A stretch of 64,000 bases of DNA, from positions 124,001 through 188,000 of the forward strand of contig NZ_JAJFAV010000003.1 in assembly GCF_020711235.1 (NCBI RefSeq), given 5' to 3'. A program made the position numbers and the translations under genes. The stretch is from Hymenobacter sp. 15J16-1T3B (GTDB lineage: Bacteria; Bacteroidota; Bacteroidia; Cytophagales; Hymenobacteraceae). How positions within the stretch are numbered: the first letter of the stretch is position 1; each line of letters begins with the position of its first letter. Positions 8,062 to 16,231 of this stretch are shown here, piece by piece. The notes below the pieces were generated by a model that searched no databases, was not told the DNA's origin, and saw only the letters and a program-made list of their open reading frames with translations.

Positions 8062-9405
8062 ATGAGCCTGCCCGCCGCCGAAGACGACGCCCCAGAAGCC
8101 TTGCCGACCCCGCCTCCGCCGGTAGCGGCCGGCGTGGCGCGCTTTGTGCGCGGCTCCCTGGGCTCGGGCGTGTCGGTGCTGGCGCGGGCGGGCGGGGCGC
8201 TGGCCCTCAACAAGCTGCTGGCCGTGTTCGGCGGCCCCGGGGGGCTGACGCTGCTGGCGCACTTTCAGAACCTGATGGCCCTGCTTACCACCCTGCCCAA
8301 CGACGGGGTGCACGTGGGCATCGTGAAGTATTTGGCGCCGCGCCGGCCGGGCTCGGCGGGCTGGCGGCTGTGGTTTGGGGCCGGCGCGGCGCTCAACGCA
8401 GCCGTGCTGCTGCTGGGCTTTCTGGCCCTGCCCGTGCTGCGCGGGCCGCTGCTGGCCGCGTTTCAGCCCACGCCGGGCTGGGTGCTGGGCATCGTGGTGG
8501 GCATCACGCTGCTAACCGCTCATGCCTACCTGGCCGCCGTGCTGCTGGCTGCCCAACGTCTGCGCGCCTACGTGGCCCTGACGGTGCTGCTGAGCGTGCT
8601 CGGGCCGCTGGCCGTAGCCGCGGCGCTGGCCCTGGGCTGGCCCCTGCCGCGGGTGCTGCTGGCCTACTTGCTGGCCCAGGGCCTGACGGTGCTGCCCTCC
8701 GCCTGGGTATGCGCCCGCGCCGGCCTGCTGGCCCCGGTGCGGCTGCGCCCGAGCCGCCCGGTACTGCTCGGCCTCGGCCGCTTCTTGCTGATGGCCTTGA
8801 GCGTACTGGTGTGCAGCAAGGCCGTCGACTTTGCCGTGCGCGACTTGCTTATCGGCCGCTTCAGCCTGGGCCAGACGGGGCTGTGGCAGGCCGTGGCCAA
8901 GCTCTCCGACAACTACACCATGGTATTTTCGGCGGTGATGGGCGCCGTGTTCTACCCTCGGCTGGCGGCGCTGGCCGGGCAGCCCGCCGCCCGGCACGCC
9001 TACGTGCGCGGGGTGTTCGGCTTGCTGGCGGGGCTGCTGGCCGCGGGGCTGGCGGCGCTCTGGCTGCTGCGCGACTGGCTGCTGCCCCTGCTATTCGACG
9101 CGCGTTTTGCGGCGGCCCGCGAGCTGCTGGCCCCGCAGCTGCTCGGCGACTGGGCCAAGTTCCTGAGTTGGACGCTGCTCTACCTGCTCGTTGCCGATGC
9201 CCGGGCCGGGCGCTACGTGCTGGTGCAGGCGGCGTCGGCGGCGCTGTACGCGGCCTTGCTCGCGCTGCTGCTGCCGCGCTACGGCCTCTTCGGGGCGCCG
9301 CTGGCCCACGCGCTGCGCTTCGCCCTGGTGCTGCTGGTCTGCCTGTTCTATTTCCGACCGCTGCGCACCGAAAGGGACGCACTGCCCCGCCGGCCGTTGC
9401 CCTAA
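8062..9405 (+). CDS. Polysaccharide flippase (Wzx/MATE-type)
   Basis: A 447-residue integral membrane protein with about 12 hydrophobic segments after a short cytoplasmic N-terminus. The opening G-S-G-V-S-V-L-A-R-A-G-G, then L-A-H-F-Q-N-L, and the segment R-D-L-L-I-G-R-F-S-L-G-Q-T-G-L-W-Q-A in the middle fit the O-antigen/teichoic-acid flippase superfamily. It probably moves lipid-linked glycan across the inner membrane. Reading frames extending to 7981 overlap the previous gene and are rejected in favour of ATG 8062. The next gene is a glycosyltransferase, which supports a role in surface glycan assembly. Confidence 0.85.
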   Translation: MSLPAAEDDAPEALPTPPPPVAAGVARFVRGSLGSGVSVLARAGGALALNKLLAVFGGPGGLTLLAHFQNLMALLTTLPNDGVHVGIVKYLAPRRPGSAGWRLWFGAGAALNAAVLLLGFLALPVLRGPLLAAFQPTPGWVLGIVVGITLLTAHAYLAAVLLAAQRLRAYVALTVLLSVLGPLAVAAALALGWPLPRVLLAYLLAQGLTVLPSAWVCARAGLLAPVRLRPSRPVLLGLGRFLLMALSVLVCSKAVDFAVRDLLIGRFSLGQTGLWQAVAKLSDNYTMVFSAVMGAVFYPRLAALAGQPAARHAYVRGVFGLLAGLLAAGLAALWLLRDWLLPLLFDARFAAARELLAPQLLGDWAKFLSWTLLYLLVADARAGRYVLVQAASAALYAALLALLLPRYGLFGAPLAHALRFALVLLVCLFYFRPLRTERDALPRRPLP

Positions 9406-9611
9406 GCTGGTAGCGCGCCGAGCAAACCTTGGATGTGGGGGAAGTCCGCCCGACGGCCTCAACTGCGCGCCTCAGCCTGCGCAGCTGCAGCGTTGGGGCT
9501 AACTTTGCCGTAGCTTGGTTCGGCGTCCGTCCCGTTGGGAAGTGCCCAGCAGCGGCCAACCCCAGCCCCAACTGCCGCTGCACAGAACGCTCGGTTCCCC
9601 GCGCCCAGCTA

Positions 9612-9619
9612 TACGTTTG
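9612..9619 (+). promoter_or_regulatory. -7 box TACGTTTG seven bases before a TTG start
   Basis: Exact TAnnTTTG match. It argues that the glycosyltransferase starts at TTG 9627 rather than further upstream. Confidence 0.5.
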
Positions 9620-9626
9620 CTCCGCC

Positions 9627-10538
9627 TTGACTCCCCTCGTTACCATCGTGGCGCTGTGCCACAACCACGCCCGCTTCCTGCCGGCCGCCCTCGATTCGGT
9701 GGCGGCGCAGACCTACCTCAACCTGGAGGTGTGGCTGGTGGACGACGCCAGCACCGACGGCAGCCAAGCGGTGCTGCGCGACTACGCCGCCCGCTTTCCG
9801 CACTGGCACCTGCTGCTGCTGCCCGCCAACGTGCGCAACTGCCGCGCGTTTAACCAAGCCCTGCGCCGCAGCCGGGGCGAGTTTGTCATCGACTTTGCCA
9901 CCGACGACCTGCTGCTGCCCGAGCGGGTGGCCCGGCAAGTGGCGTTTATGCAGGCCCAGGGCCCGCGTTGCGGCGTGGCCTACCACGACTGCGACCTGGT
10001 GGACGAGCAGGGCCGACACGTGCGCTTTCACTTCCGCCGCGACCCGGCCGGCCGGCCGGTGCACCCGCGCCCCGCCGCCGGGCAGGTGTTTGCCGACGTG
10101 CTCAGCCGCTACTTCATCAGCACGCCCACCATGATGTTTCGGCGCAGCATGCTCGAGGCGCTCGGGGGCTACGACGAGGCGCTGGCCTACGAGGACTTCG
10201 ACCTCTGGGTGCGCGCCGCCCGCGACTGGGACTTCGGCTTCCAAGACGAAGTGCTGACCCGCAAACGCCTGCACCCGCAGTCCATGTCGCGCAAGGCCTA
10301 CCGCCCCGGCGACCCGTACGTGGACTCCACCATTCGCGTCTGCGAAAAGGCCCTGGCGTTGTGCCGCACCCCGGCCGAGCGGAGCGCCCTGGCCGTGCGC
10401 CTGCGTTGGGAACTGCGGCAGGCGGTGCGCTTCCGCTGCGGCCCCGAAGCCCGGCGCCTTTACGCCTTACTCCTCCAAACCTGCTCTACTCGCCCGCTAG
10501 ATTACCTCCTGGGAGCAACGGCACGACTATTAAAGTAA
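9627..10538 (+). CDS. Family 2 glycosyltransferase
   Basis: A 303-residue GT-A enzyme. It opens LTPLVTIVALCHNHARFLPA, followed by the nucleotide-binding VDDASTDGS (about 37-45) and N-x-G-type acceptor region. The metal-binding position reads FATDDLLL (about 92-99), a TDD variant of the usual DxD; Y-E-D-F-D-L-W-V-R (about 185-193) is the conserved ED motif of GT2 family members. It presumably adds sugars to a glycan exported by the adjacent flippase. The frame is open up to 9429, but residues before 9627 look non-coding; TTG 9627 gives the canonical N-terminus and follows a -7 box. Confidence 0.88.
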   Translation: MTPLVTIVALCHNHARFLPAALDSVAAQTYLNLEVWLVDDASTDGSQAVLRDYAARFPHWHLLLLPANVRNCRAFNQALRRSRGEFVIDFATDDLLLPERVARQVAFMQAQGPRCGVAYHDCDLVDEQGRHVRFHFRRDPAGRPVHPRPAAGQVFADVLSRYFISTPTMMFRRSMLEALGGYDEALAYEDFDLWVRAARDWDFGFQDEVLTRKRLHPQSMSRKAYRPGDPYVDSTIRVCEKALALCRTPAERSALAVRLRWELRQAVRFRCGPEARRLYALLLQTCSTRPLDYLLGATARLLK

Positions 10539-10663
10539 TGGTGTTAATTGTTAATTGCAGTAATTATGATTGTGAGTATATTATGAAGTGAGTTGGCTAA
10601 AGAAGATAGGCAGGCGCTTGAGCTGAGGTTGCCTCGTTTGCACCGCCATCCAGCCTGTCGCGC

Positions 10664-12334
10664 CTACCTAATTTGGTACAGCTCCACGGGGCCGTCTTGC
10701 GCCAGCAGACGCCGCCGCGGGTACCAGCGCAGCACGCTGTCGGGCGAGTAGCGCAGCAGCTTGCGGGTAAGTTCGGGGTTGCTCAGCGTGGCCCGATTCA
10801 GCAGCAGCCAGGTGCCTTCGCCCGGCGCCAGCCGCACCGAGTCGCGGGCCCAGTAGCGGCGGAAGCGCAGCCCCGGCGGCACCCGGAAGCCGTAGTAGAA
10901 GTCGTAGTTGCCGATCAGGTAATCGTCGACAAACACCACGCCGCGGCGGGGCGGCTGCAGTTGCGAGCTGATCAGCCGCGCCTGCGGAAAGTGGCCCGAC
11001 ACGCTCGGCTTCAGCAGCAGATACCCCGGGCGCAAGGCCAGCACCGCGGCCAAGCCCCACACGCCCAGCGCACCGTAGCGACCGGGCCGGCGGCGCCGTA
11101 GCCCCTGCGCCAGCGGCGGCAGGGCCAAGCCCGCCAAAACGGCGGCGCACCCGGCGTATAGCAACGCCGCGCTGCCGCGGTCGAGCCCGGCCAGCAGCCC
11201 CAAGCCGGCGGCGTAAAGCGCGGCCCGCCGCCCGGACGCCAGGACGTCGGCCAGGCCAAAACCGGCCGCCAAACACAGCGGCGGCAACAGGGGCGTGAGC
11301 ATGCGCGGCACCAGGCTGATGGGGTTGTAGTGGGCGAGGGAAGTGCTGCCCAGCCAGTATACGGCCAACGTGCTCAGCGCCAGCCCCAGCCAGAAATGCC
11401 GGTCGTTGGTGGCCTCGGGCGTGGCCGCCGGCGCCCCTGCCGCCGCCCGGCGCGGCGGCCAGGCGGCCCCCAGGGCCAGCAGCGCCGCCAGGCCCAGGCC
11501 GGTGCCGAGCAGCACCTGCAGCGGCGCCAGCGTGAGGCGGTGCCACAGCGCGGCGCGGTTGCCGACGAGGTAGTTGCCCTCGGATAGCACCTCGTTGGTG
11601 TGCTCGATGAGGTGCAGGCGGTAAAGCGCGTCGTCGGTTTGCCAGCGGTAAAAGCCCAGGTAGGCGCCCAGCAGCAGGGCGCCCGCGCCGCCCGCCGCCA
11701 GCCAAAACCGCCACCGGCCGCGCCGTGCGTCGAGCAGGAGCAAGGCCAGGTAAAACGGCGCGTAGAACACCACCGTTTCCTTGCAAAGCAGCGCGGCCAG
11801 GTTCAGCCCCGCAAACGCTACGCCCCAGCCCACCGCAGCCCGGCCCGGGGCCCGCCGGCCGCGCAGCAGGGCCAGCGCCGCGCCCAGGCAGGCCAGCATG
11901 TTCACGTTGTCGGGGTAGAGGTAGGCGGTCAGGTTCAGGCTGAAGTAGTGCAGGCCCAGCAGCACTAGCGCCCCGCTGGCTACCAGCGGAGCCCGCCGGC
12001 GGTAAGTAGTCCAGATCAGCCCCAGACACGCCAGCGTGGCTAGCAGCGGCCAGAGCGTGGTGCTCCAGATGTTGACGCCCAGCAACGCGTAGAGCCCGGC
12101 CACTGGGACGAAAATCAGCCACCGCTCGTGCAGCGGGTCGTGGAGCCGGTGCAGCGGGTCGGGGCCCAGGTGAAAGGTGCCCGCCAGCAGCTGCTGGGCG
12201 TAGCGGGCGTAGTAATAGTCGTCGAGGGCGTAGAGGCCCTCGTGCGCGCCGACGAAGTAGGCGAGGGTCACGAGCGTCACCAGCCCCAGCGTCAGGGTCG
12301 GCAGCAGGCGGAGCAGGCGCGCGGAAGGATTCAC
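10664..12334 (-). CDS. Integral membrane glycosyltransferase, GT-C fold (ArnT/PMT-like)
   Basis: A 556-residue protein with about ten to twelve transmembrane segments in the first 440 residues and a soluble C-terminal domain. The first periplasmic loop has L-D-D-Y-Y-Y-A-R-Y-A, matching the acidic pair used by GT-C enzymes such as ArnT and PMT, which take sugar from a polyprenyl-phosphate donor. The C-terminal region (F-V-D-D-Y-L-I-G-N-Y-D-F-Y-Y-G-F and W-L-L-L-N-R) resembles the domain that follows GT-C cores. Start is GTG 12334; the open frame continues to 13144 but overlaps the divergent gene, so it is rejected. A GATTTTCG box lies five bases upstream. Confidence 0.78.
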   Translation of the reverse strand: MNPSARLLRLLPTLTLGLVTLVTLAYFVGAHEGLYALDDYYYARYAQQLLAGTFHLGPDPLHRLHDPLHERWLIFVPVAGLYALLGVNIWSTTLWPLLATLACLGLIWTTYRRRAPLVASGALVLLGLHYFSLNLTAYLYPDNVNMLACLGAALALLRGRRAPGRAAVGWGVAFAGLNLAALLCKETVVFYAPFYLALLLLDARRGRWRFWLAAGGAGALLLGAYLGFYRWQTDDALYRLHLIEHTNEVLSEGNYLVGNRAALWHRLTLAPLQVLLGTGLGLAALLALGAAWPPRRAAAGAPAATPEATNDRHFWLGLALSTLAVYWLGSTSLAHYNPISLVPRMLTPLLPPLCLAAGFGLADVLASGRRAALYAAGLGLLAGLDRGSAALLYAGCAAVLAGLALPPLAQGLRRRRPGRYGALGVWGLAAVLALRPGYLLLKPSVSGHFPQARLISSQLQPPRRGVVFVDDYLIGNYDFYYGFRVPPGLRFRRYWARDSVRLAPGEGTWLLLNRATLSNPELTRKLLRYSPDSVLRWYPRRRLLAQDGPVELYQIR

Positions 12335-12403
12335 GGCGGCGAAAATCGGGAAAGAATCCGGCCGGCCGCGCGGCCCGCGCCCGATTCGCGTATTTTGCCG
12401 CCG

Positions 12404-13993
12404 ATGAAGCACGCGCCCGGGCTGGGCTATTGGGTGCGCGTCGTCGGGCTGCCGCTGCTGCTGGTGCTGCTGACGGCTACCCTGCTCGGCAGTCACTACG
12501 AAACCAACGACGACGTCAGCATCACGCTGCTGCTGCGCGGGCGCACGGCCGCCGCCCCGGTCACCAACCTGCATCTCTACTTCCACGGCTGGGCCGCGGT
12601 CCTGGCCGGGCTCTACCAGCTGGCGCCCGCCGTGCCCTGGTACGGTCTCGTGCTCTACGGGCTGCTGACCGTGGCGCTGGTGCTGCTCACGGCCGTGCTC
12701 GAAGCGCTGCTGCGTCCCCACGTCCCGCCGGGGCCGCGCGCGGCGCTGCTCGCCGGGTTCTTGTTGGTCGCGGCCCTGGAGCACGCGCAGTGGTTCAACT
12801 ACGTGCGCGTGCCGCTGCTGCTCGGGGGCGCGGCCGTGCTGTGGACCGCCTGCCACTACGCCGGCCCGCGCAGCCGCCCGGCCGCCCTGCTGGGGCTGCT
12901 GCTCTTCGTGGCCGCCTGGGCCATTCGGCCGAGTGCGGCCGTGCTGGGCGCGGCCGTGGTAGCGCCGGCGGCGTGGTGGCTGGCGCGGCCCGGCGCGTGG
13001 CGGGTAGTAGCCGGGGCCGGGGCCACGGCCCTGCTGCTGGGCCTGCTGGTGCACGTCACCCGCTCGCCCGAAGCTGCCCGCTACCGCCGCCTTGATGTGC
13101 TCAAGTCCAACGTGCTCGACTACGGGCTGTACCGACCCGCCCACTGCGCGCCCGCGGCCCCGGCGGTGCGGGCTGCCGTGGCGCAGTGGGCGTTTGGCGA
13201 CTCCACCCTCGTCAACGAAGCTCAGCTGGCTTGCGCGTATTCGTTTCAGCTGCGCGACGTGCCGCCCATGGCCCTGGCCAAGCTAACGGTCCTGCTGCCG
13301 CAGCTCGCCCGCGATTACGCCGCGTTGGGCGCGCTGAATCTGTGGCTGTTGGTGTCGAGCGGGCGCGCCTCGCGCCGGCGGCAGTGGCTGTACGTGCTGG
13401 GCCTGGGAGTGCTGCTGCTCGCGCTCGGCGGGCTGCTCAAGCTGCCCCCGCGCCTGGCCGGTCCCTTGCTCATGCTCGGTACCGTGGGGCATCTGGCCGC
13501 CGCGGCCCCGGCGGGCGCCCAGGGCGCGAGCCGCCGCAGCCGGCAGGTGCTGGCGGGCCTGCTGCTGGTCGGCGGCGTGTATACCGGCTACAAAGCCTGG
13601 CACCGGCGGCAGCTGCTCCGGGCCACCGAGTATGCGCACGCGCACGCCCTGCAACAAGTGCAGCGTCGGGCGGCGGGCCGCGTGGTGGTCGGGGTGCGGC
13701 TGGAGGAGTGCTTCAAGTCGCTCTCGCCCTTCCGGCAGTACGTGGCGGCCGGCGGCGGGCCCTGGCTGTTGCTGACGGGCTGGCCCACGCTCGACCCTTC
13801 GCAGCCGCGGCTGCGGCAGCTGCTCACCGGCACCCGCAGCCAAGCCCTGGCCCTGCGCCGCCTGCAGCAGCATCCCGGCCGCTACTACCTGGCCTGGTCG
13901 CCTTACATGAGTGCGGCCGAGCGGCAGCGCTTTCGGCGGGAGTGGCTGGGCAAGTCGCGGCCTTTGCCACAGAACCCACCGTCACGCGAATAA
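12404..13993 (+). CDS. Multi-pass membrane protein, possible GT-C relative
   Basis: A 529-residue protein with about ten hydrophobic helices up to residue 430 and a soluble tail with V-V-G-V-R-L-E-E-C-F-K-S and W-S-P-Y-M-S. The first loop has Y-E-T-N-D-D-V-S-I, where the acidic pair sits where GT-C enzymes keep theirs, but I do not recognise the family. It is transcribed divergently from the GT-C gene with only 69 bases between starts, so shared control is likely. ATG 12404 is chosen because the frame upstream overlaps the other gene and looks non-coding. A short TATTTTG lies six bases before the ATG. Confidence 0.75.
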   Translation: MKHAPGLGYWVRVVGLPLLLVLLTATLLGSHYETNDDVSITLLLRGRTAAAPVTNLHLYFHGWAAVLAGLYQLAPAVPWYGLVLYGLLTVALVLLTAVLEALLRPHVPPGPRAALLAGFLLVAALEHAQWFNYVRVPLLLGGAAVLWTACHYAGPRSRPAALLGLLLFVAAWAIRPSAAVLGAAVVAPAAWWLARPGAWRVVAGAGATALLLGLLVHVTRSPEAARYRRLDVLKSNVLDYGLYRPAHCAPAAPAVRAAVAQWAFGDSTLVNEAQLACAYSFQLRDVPPMALAKLTVLLPQLARDYAALGALNLWLLVSSGRASRRRQWLYVLGLGVLLLALGGLLKLPPRLAGPLLMLGTVGHLAAAAPAGAQGASRRSRQVLAGLLLVGGVYTGYKAWHRRQLLRATEYAHAHALQQVQRRAAGRVVVGVRLEECFKSLSPFRQYVAAGGGPWLLLTGWPTLDPSQPRLRQLLTGTRSQALALRRLQQHPGRYYLAWSPYMSAAERQRFRREWLGKSRPLPQNPPSRE

Positions 13994-14141
13994 TCTCTGC
14001 AACCCTTGAGCTTTTCGCCGATGAATTCCGTATGAAGAACGACCCGCGCCCCGCCGCAAGCATTCCACCTGCTAATTGCCTACTTTTGGCCTTTCTCCGC
14101 ACGCCTCGTCCTTCTTCCTCCATCATCATTTCCCTCACCGC

Positions 14142-15119
14142 ATGATTGCCACCGTAACTTCCCGAGGGGAAGTATTACAGCATCTCGAAGTTTTTCTGCG
14201 CGAGAACATCGGCACGTTCCTCAAGAAAGTGGAGGACAGCTGGCAGCCTTCTGATTTTCTGCCCGACTCGCGACTCGACAACTTCTTCGATGAAGTAAAG
14301 CTGCTGCGCGAACGGGCCAAGGAGTTGAGCTACGACCTGCTGGCCGTGCTCATCGGCGACACCATCACCGAGGAGGCCCTGCCCAACTACGAAGCCTGGT
14401 TTCACCAGCTCGACGACCTGAACCGCGACCCCAACAACGGCTGGGCCCAGTGGATTCGGGGCTGGACGGCCGAGGAAAACCGCCACGGCGACCTGCTCAA
14501 CCGCTACCTCTACCTCTCCGGCCGCGTGAACATGCGCGAGTTCGAGATGAGCACCCAGTACCTGATTGCCGACGGCTTCGACTTGGGCACCGCCCACGAC
14601 CCGTACCGAGCTTTCGTGTACACGTCTTACCAGGAGGCGGCCACCAACCTCTCGCACCGCCGCGTGGGCCAGCTGGCCCGCAAAGCCGGCGACGCGGCCC
14701 TCAGCAAGCTCTGCGGCATGATTGCCGGCGACGAAGTGCGCCACGCCCGCGTGTACCAGACGTTCGTGGAGAAAATCTTCGAAGTCGACCCCTCGGAAAT
14801 GATGCTGGCTTTTGAGGACATGATGCGCAAGAAAATCGTCATGCCCGCCCACTACATGCGCGAGTTGGGCGTCGAAATCGGCAAAACCTTCGGCCACTTC
14901 ACCGACGCTGCCCAGCGCCTCGGCGTGTACACCAGCCAGGACTACACCGACATCCTGGAAGGCCTGATTCAGACCTGGAACGTCGACAAGCTCACCGGCC
15001 TGTCGGCCCCCGCTGAAAAGGCCCGCGACTACGTCATGGCCCTGCCCAACCGCCTGCGCCGCGTGGCCGACCGCATGCCCGTGCCGAAGCTGGAGTACAA
15101 GTTTAAGTGGATTGAGTAG
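14142..15119 (+). CDS. Acyl-ACP desaturase (soluble di-iron)
   Basis: A 325-residue cytoplasmic fatty-acid desaturase of the stearoyl-ACP delta-9 type. Ferritin-like helices carry both di-iron half-sites: T-A-E-E-N-R-H-G (about residue 107) and G-D-E-V-R-H-A (about 197), each an E-x-x-H pair. Q-E-A-A-T-N-L and the helix W-Q-P-S-D-F-L-P are also typical. It introduces a double bond into acyl-ACP to supply unsaturated membrane fatty acids. The start is ATG 14142 (MIATVTS); the open frame upstream is non-coding in character. It is monocistronic, with a strong hairpin downstream. Confidence 0.93.
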   Translation: MIATVTSRGEVLQHLEVFLRENIGTFLKKVEDSWQPSDFLPDSRLDNFFDEVKLLRERAKELSYDLLAVLIGDTITEEALPNYEAWFHQLDDLNRDPNNGWAQWIRGWTAEENRHGDLLNRYLYLSGRVNMREFEMSTQYLIADGFDLGTAHDPYRAFVYTSYQEAATNLSHRRVGQLARKAGDAALSKLCGMIAGDEVRHARVYQTFVEKIFEVDPSEMMLAFEDMMRKKIVMPAHYMRELGVEIGKTFGHFTDAAQRLGVYTSQDYTDILEGLIQTWNVDKLTGLSAPAEKARDYVMALPNRLRRVADRMPVPKLEYKFKWIE

Positions 15120-15194
15120 TACGGCTAACAGACAGAGGGTTGTGCGACTGACTGATTGTTCGGTTCTCCCTTTGCTGTAGAGCTCAAACAACGC

Positions 15195-15225
15195 AAAAGG
15201 CCGCCCCACACCGGGGCGGCCTTTT
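15195..15225. terminator. Bidirectional rho-independent terminator
   Basis: Perfect 13-bp stem AAAAGGCCGCCCC / GGGGCGGCCTTTT with a short loop. It serves the desaturase on the plus strand and can also serve the convergent PliI-like gene. Confidence 0.8.
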
Positions 15226-15302
15226 CGTTTGATGGGCGGCGGAAGTGGGCGGCTCAGCCACCCCCTTTGACCGCCCAAAGCAGGCTACAAACACCCCTCG
15301 CT

Positions 15303-15932
15303 CTACACCCCGTCCCGGTGCCCCACCATGGTAATGAGGCCTTCTTTTTTGGGCATTTCGTACTCAATGGTACGGGTGCCGCCGCTGGGCGTGCTGTTGG
15401 GGTCGTCGGGGCGGTAGATGGGAAAAGTGCGGATGATGCGGCGGCCGTCGACGCGGAAGGCGTCGTGGCCGAGGTAGCCGGCAGCGGCGGGGCCTTCCAG
15501 GGCGGGCAGGGTCAGGGCGCGTCGGCCCCGGCTCAGAAATTCGTAACCCACCAAGCGGCCGTAAGAACCCGAGCCCGCGTCGGCCACAAACACCAGCAAC
15601 TCCGGGTAGTCGTCGTTGTTGAGGTTGGTCACCTGCGCGTCGAGCACCGTGCCCTCGAGGTTGTCGGTCATGGAGGCCAGCTCCCGGCCCAAACGCTCAG
15701 CCCGCCACACCAATTGGCGCTGGCTACCCGAGCCCAAGGTCTGCACGGCGAAGCTGTAGTCGCCGCGCTGCAGTTCTTTCTGGTAACTCACGGCCGCTGC
15801 CGCCGGCGCGGTGGTGGATGTTGAAACCGGGGCGGCGCTTTCGGAAGTAGTACGTTGCGAGTCGCAAGCGGCGCCGAGGGTAAGCATCAGCGCGGCGGCA
15901 GCAAGACGGGCGGGGAGTAGGCGAGTGGTCAT
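15303..15932 (-). CDS. PliI-like lysozyme inhibitor lipoprotein (copy 1)
   Basis: A 209-residue lipoprotein: signal peptide MTTRLLPARLAAAALMLTLG with lipobox GAAC near residue 23, then a Ser/Thr-rich linker. The mature domain matches the pattern of the periplasmic I-type lysozyme inhibitor family: N-N-D-D-Y-P-E-L-L-V-F-V-A-D, then the loop GSGSYG corresponding to the inhibitory S-G-x-Y motif, then I-R-T-F-P-I-Y and T-P-S-G-G-T-R-T-I-E-Y. It would sit on the envelope and block invertebrate-type lysozymes. A paralogue is at 18831-19517. The family call is from memory of conserved motifs, so moderate confidence. Confidence 0.68.
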   Translation of the reverse strand: MTTRLLPARLAAAALMLTLGAACDSQRTTSESAAPVSTSTTAPAAAAVSYQKELQRGDYSFAVQTLGSGSQRQLVWRAERLGRELASMTDNLEGTVLDAQVTNLNNDDYPELLVFVADAGSGSYGRLVGYEFLSRGRRALTLPALEGPAAAGYLGHDAFRVDGRRIIRTFPIYRPDDPNSTPSGGTRTIEYEMPKKEGLITMVGHRDGV

Positions 15933-16231
15933 GGCAAAAGGAAGCGGCGGAAGTACCGCGCAGTGGCAGGTGTACCAGTAGTCAAACGGTCCGCAAGGGG
16001 GGAGGTTGCGGGGTGCGCGGCAGCGGGCCGGCCGGCGACAACGAGGACCGGCAGTTGGTTAAGCCCTGGGGCTTGGGTGCTATCTTGCAGCTTGTTGTTA
16101 CTGATGCGTCGTATGGCTAAGCCATTCGGCGTGGCCCCTGTTTTACCGAGCCGCTACCGGCGTGCCTAATAGCTGGCGGGCTAGCTCGCAGTAGCTACTC
16201 GGAATTCGTTGTTTCATCTACTTCTTACGCT
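15933..16231. other. Intergenic region without a recognised element
   Basis: About 300 bases between divergent genes, containing the leaders of both. A TCCTTTTG box on the minus strand (15935-15942) abuts the lipoprotein start. I see no clear -7 box for the plus-strand gene. Confidence 0.3.

Noticed and set aside
10664-13144. 826-codon reading of the GT-C gene
   Set aside because: The extension beyond GTG 12334 overlaps the divergent gene and consists of low-complexity Gln/Gly/Arg sequence typical of an antisense frame.
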